Shown here: positions 15,008 to 16,304 of the stretch, in pieces | How positions within the stretch are numbered: the first letter of the stretch is position 1 | Layout of the letters: each line of letters opens with the position of its first letter | Assembly (NCBI GenBank): GCA_014523665.1 | Contig: JAATVR010000443.1 | Location: forward strand, 1 to 16,304 | Length of the DNA: 16,304 nucleotides | Source of the DNA: Nitrososphaerales archaeon TH526 | Lineage (GTDB): Archaea > Thermoproteota > Nitrososphaeria > Nitrososphaerales > Nitrososphaeraceae | Reading direction: 5' to 3' | Made by a program: the position numbers and the translations under genes | The notes under the pieces: generated by a model | Told to the model about the DNA's origin: nothing | The model's database searches: none | What the model saw: the letters and a program-made list of their open reading frames with translations, nothing else

Positions 15008-15689
15008 GGCAATAAATTGTATGTTGGTGATGACGCCGGTTATAATTCTACTTGCCACGAATGTTGCTACGCAGGATTATCTTATTCCATTTGTGCTTGG
15101 TCAACAATCAGCTGGACCTGCAGGTAGCGTGAACAAGACGGGTACAACTTTATCAGTAGCACCATTAATTGTAATTAATAGTCCAACCAACGGCTCCCAA
15201 ATTCCTGTTGGTAAATTTCTTGTAAGTGGGAATGCCAGCGAATCCTCCGCCGCAAATATCCAGATGATAGGAGTAAGAATTGACGACGGTGAATATAAAC
15301 CTTCAACGCCACGGATTCTAGGTAATTGGTCTAGTTGGTCGACCACGTTATACATGGCGGCAGCAGGACCTCACACGTTGAAAGCAAGAGCTGATTATGG
15401 GATCGGAGAGCAGACATGGTCCATAGGTAATGTATTTGTGAACGCAGTATCGAACGCTCAAGGCATTTCCAACGCGACGTCTACTCCACAGATGTCAGGC
15501 GGAAATTTATCTCAGCAAAGCTTAGTTGAAGTGTCCAACGCATCGGCGAACAAAAACCAGATCTCGGAGAACCTTCCTCAGCACCCACCAACCCAGCGGG
15601 AGGTACAACCTGGTTCCACTGATAATCAAGAGGCGCAAAATGCTACTGATTACAGGAGTCCTGTCAACATTCTATTAGGCCAAGGGTGA
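14982..15689 (+). CDS. Secreted single Ig-like domain protein
   Basis: 235 residues. The N-terminus MLKKNQNFKAIN plus a hydrophobic core (CMLVMTPVIILLATNVA) is a signal peptide or anchor. Residues about 60-155 form one Ig-like module (LIVINSPTNGSQIPVGKFLV, SGNASES, VRIDDGEYKP, GNWSSWSTTLY, GPHTLKARADYG), clearly the same family as the module at 1-336: both share the NWSxW core, the GPHTL(R/K)AR edge and the dipeptide order, and their DNA is partly alike (CCTCACAC in both). The C-terminal 80 residues are a low-complexity Ser/Asn/Gln/Pro-rich tail without a transmembrane anchor, containing sequons (NAT, NLS, NAS), likely disordered and glycosylated. Role: adhesion or surface spacer, inferred. 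Its last bases (GGTGA) overlap the GTG of the pseudogene downstream, so the two were probably an operon. Confidence 0.8.
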   Translation: MLKKNQNFKAINCMLVMTPVIILLATNVATQDYLIPFVLGQQSAGPAGSVNKTGTTLSVAPLIVINSPTNGSQIPVGKFLVSGNASESSAANIQMIGVRIDDGEYKPSTPRILGNWSSWSTTLYMAAAGPHTLKARADYGIGEQTWSIGNVFVNAVSNAQGISNATSTPQMSGGNLSQQSLVEVSNASANKNQISENLPQHPPTQREVQPGSTDNQEAQNATDYRSPVNILLGQG

Positions 15690-15993
15690 AGGCAGTTTTA
15701 CCTCTCACAAGGGTCGGTTCTAACTTTTTTTGTACTCTAGTTTCAGTATTCGTATCGGCCTAGCAATGACTTTATTGCAACGGCTGCATTTTCTGTGTAT
15801 AACCCGATTAATGGCCCAGTCACATCTTCAGGCTATTTCTTGGGATACCCACCTTACTATTGCTATGATCAATGATGCAAATTATACATACTATATATGT
15901 GGTGTCCCTGTATCCGTTCCGCTTATCTATATGTACCAGTTTTGCCAAGTTTACTTTCAGGGACAGAAACCCTGCGCTTGGTTGGTTACCTGA
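15686..15993 (+). pseudogene. Decayed small secreted protein gene
   Basis: GTG 15686 overlaps the TGA of the preceding gene (GTGA), a translational-coupling layout. Its frame gives a classical signal peptide, MKAVLPLTRVGSNFF then CTLVSVFVSA, ending at TAG 15755. The next frame continues from about 15765 with NDFIATAAFSVYNPINGP, VTSSGYFLGYPPYYCYD up to TGA 15873. A third frame then reads INDANYTYYICGVPV and QFCQVYFQGQKPCAW, ending at TGA 15991. Signal, Tyr/Pro-rich middle and a Cys-containing end look like one small extracellular protein broken twice. I do not recognise the family. The 87-codon frame seen alone from 15730 is only partly genuine. Confidence 0.5.
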
Positions 15994-16111
15994 AATATTG
16001 AATCTTTACAAGCGCTATCCTTAGGTTACAATGTTGGGTTAGAATTTGTGCCGACATCCAAGATCCTTTTTCTATTTGGGTCTCGAATACAACATTTGAT
16101 ATACCACATCC

Positions 16112-16119
16112 ATATATAT
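16112..16119 (+). promoter_or_regulatory. TATA box for the TatD-type hydrolase gene
   Basis: ATATATAT within CATATATATG is centred about 27-28 bases before TTG 16143, the spacing of a leaderless transcript, and supports that non-ATG start. Confidence 0.55.
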
Positions 16120-16142
16120 GAGAGAAAGACAGTGCAACAGAA

Positions 16143-16304
16143 TTGACAAGATTATTTGATCCCCATATTCACATGTATTCTCGTACTACGGATGATTATG
16201 ATCTGATGTCAAAGGCCGGAATTGAGGTCATAGTACAACCATCATTTTGGCTAGGCGGACCGCGAAGGTTCGTTGGTACTTTTGAAGATTACTGGGAGCA
16301 CATG
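16143..16304 (+). CDS. TatD-related metal-dependent hydrolase, N-terminal part (cut by window edge)
   Basis: 54 codons are visible. TTG 16143 is the start: an in-frame TGA lies eight codons upstream, no ATG or GTG intervenes, and a TATA box sits at the right distance. The opening LFDPHIHM has the H-x-H metal-binding pair (His8, His10) of the amidohydrolase/TatD superfamily, followed by YSRTTDDYDLMSKAGIEVIV and PSFWLGG. The combination of SRTTDDY with a PxFWLG loop resembles, from memory, the TatD-type hydrolases linked with ebo-type clusters rather than the DNase TatD proper. Activity on DNA should not be assumed. Cytoplasmic: no signal peptide. The remaining metal ligands are beyond the window. 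Confidence 0.75.
   Translation, partial: MTRLFDPHIHMYSRTTDDYDLMSKAGIEVIVQPSFWLGGPRRFVGTFEDYWEHM

Noticed and set aside
15730..15993. 87-codon open frame taken as an independent gene
   Set aside because: Only its second half looks like protein. The first half reads better in two other frames, so it is treated as part of a pseudogene.
1..16304. Search by eye for tRNA, rRNA, CRISPR repeats, insertion sequences and att sites
   Set aside because: None seen: no cloverleaf with a GTTC loop, no regularly spaced repeats, no intact transposase or flanking terminal repeats.

Overview
The window reads as chromosomal DNA of an ammonia-oxidising archaeon of the Nitrososphaerales (Thaumarchaeota/Nitrososphaerota), perhaps a Nitrosocosmicus-like lineage. 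This is inferred from several traits: AT-rich sequence; long spacers with TATA-like boxes about 26-30 bases before starts and few good Shine-Dalgarno sites; several TTG starts; and a run of predicted exported, sequon-rich proteins with Ig-like, LamG and beta-propeller domains. No rRNA, tRNA, CRISPR array or intact mobile element was seen, and the lineage was not tested by search.

Layout. Positions 1-336 are the 3' end of an Ig-repeat surface protein, followed by a small secreted protein (435-803). On the minus strand lie a WecB-type UDP-GlcNAc 2-epimerase (876-1925) and a membrane family-2 glycosyltransferase (2319-3689). A plus-strand LamG plus glucose/sorbosone-dehydrogenase-like protein (3982-6258) converges on a small secreted protein (6324-6830). 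After a gene-poor kilobase come a seven-bladed Vgb-like propeller (7965-8999), a small Ser/Thr-rich exported protein (9020-9427), an Ig-like plus glutaminase-fold protein (9749-11326), a PIG-L/LmbE deacetylase (11828-12559) and an exported protein with a Tat-like leader (12979-13908). A second Ig-like secreted protein (14982-15689) and the 5' end of a TatD-type metal hydrolase (16143 to the edge) close the window.

How the genes may fit together. The epimerase (ManNAc precursor supply), the processive-type glycosyltransferase and the N-deacetylase are the parts expected for an amino-sugar surface polysaccharide or glycan. They are interleaved with at least seven exported, potentially N-glycosylated proteins. 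The most economical reading is a cell-surface/extracellular-matrix island; this is inference from content, since the genes do not form one operon.

Main unexpected result. Several 'empty' stretches appear to hold decayed genes that no single reading frame shows. The clearest is a TatA/Hcf106-type translocase pseudogene (about 14286-14553) broken by at least four frame changes and two stops. A CPxC-type zinc-ribbon remnant (14890-15007) and a signal-peptide protein remnant (15686-15993, fused by a GTGA overlap to the gene before it) are less certain. Weaker candidates lie at 2119-2334, 7410-7719 and 12628-12885. The right-hand part of the window therefore looks like a region of active gene loss among exported-protein genes.
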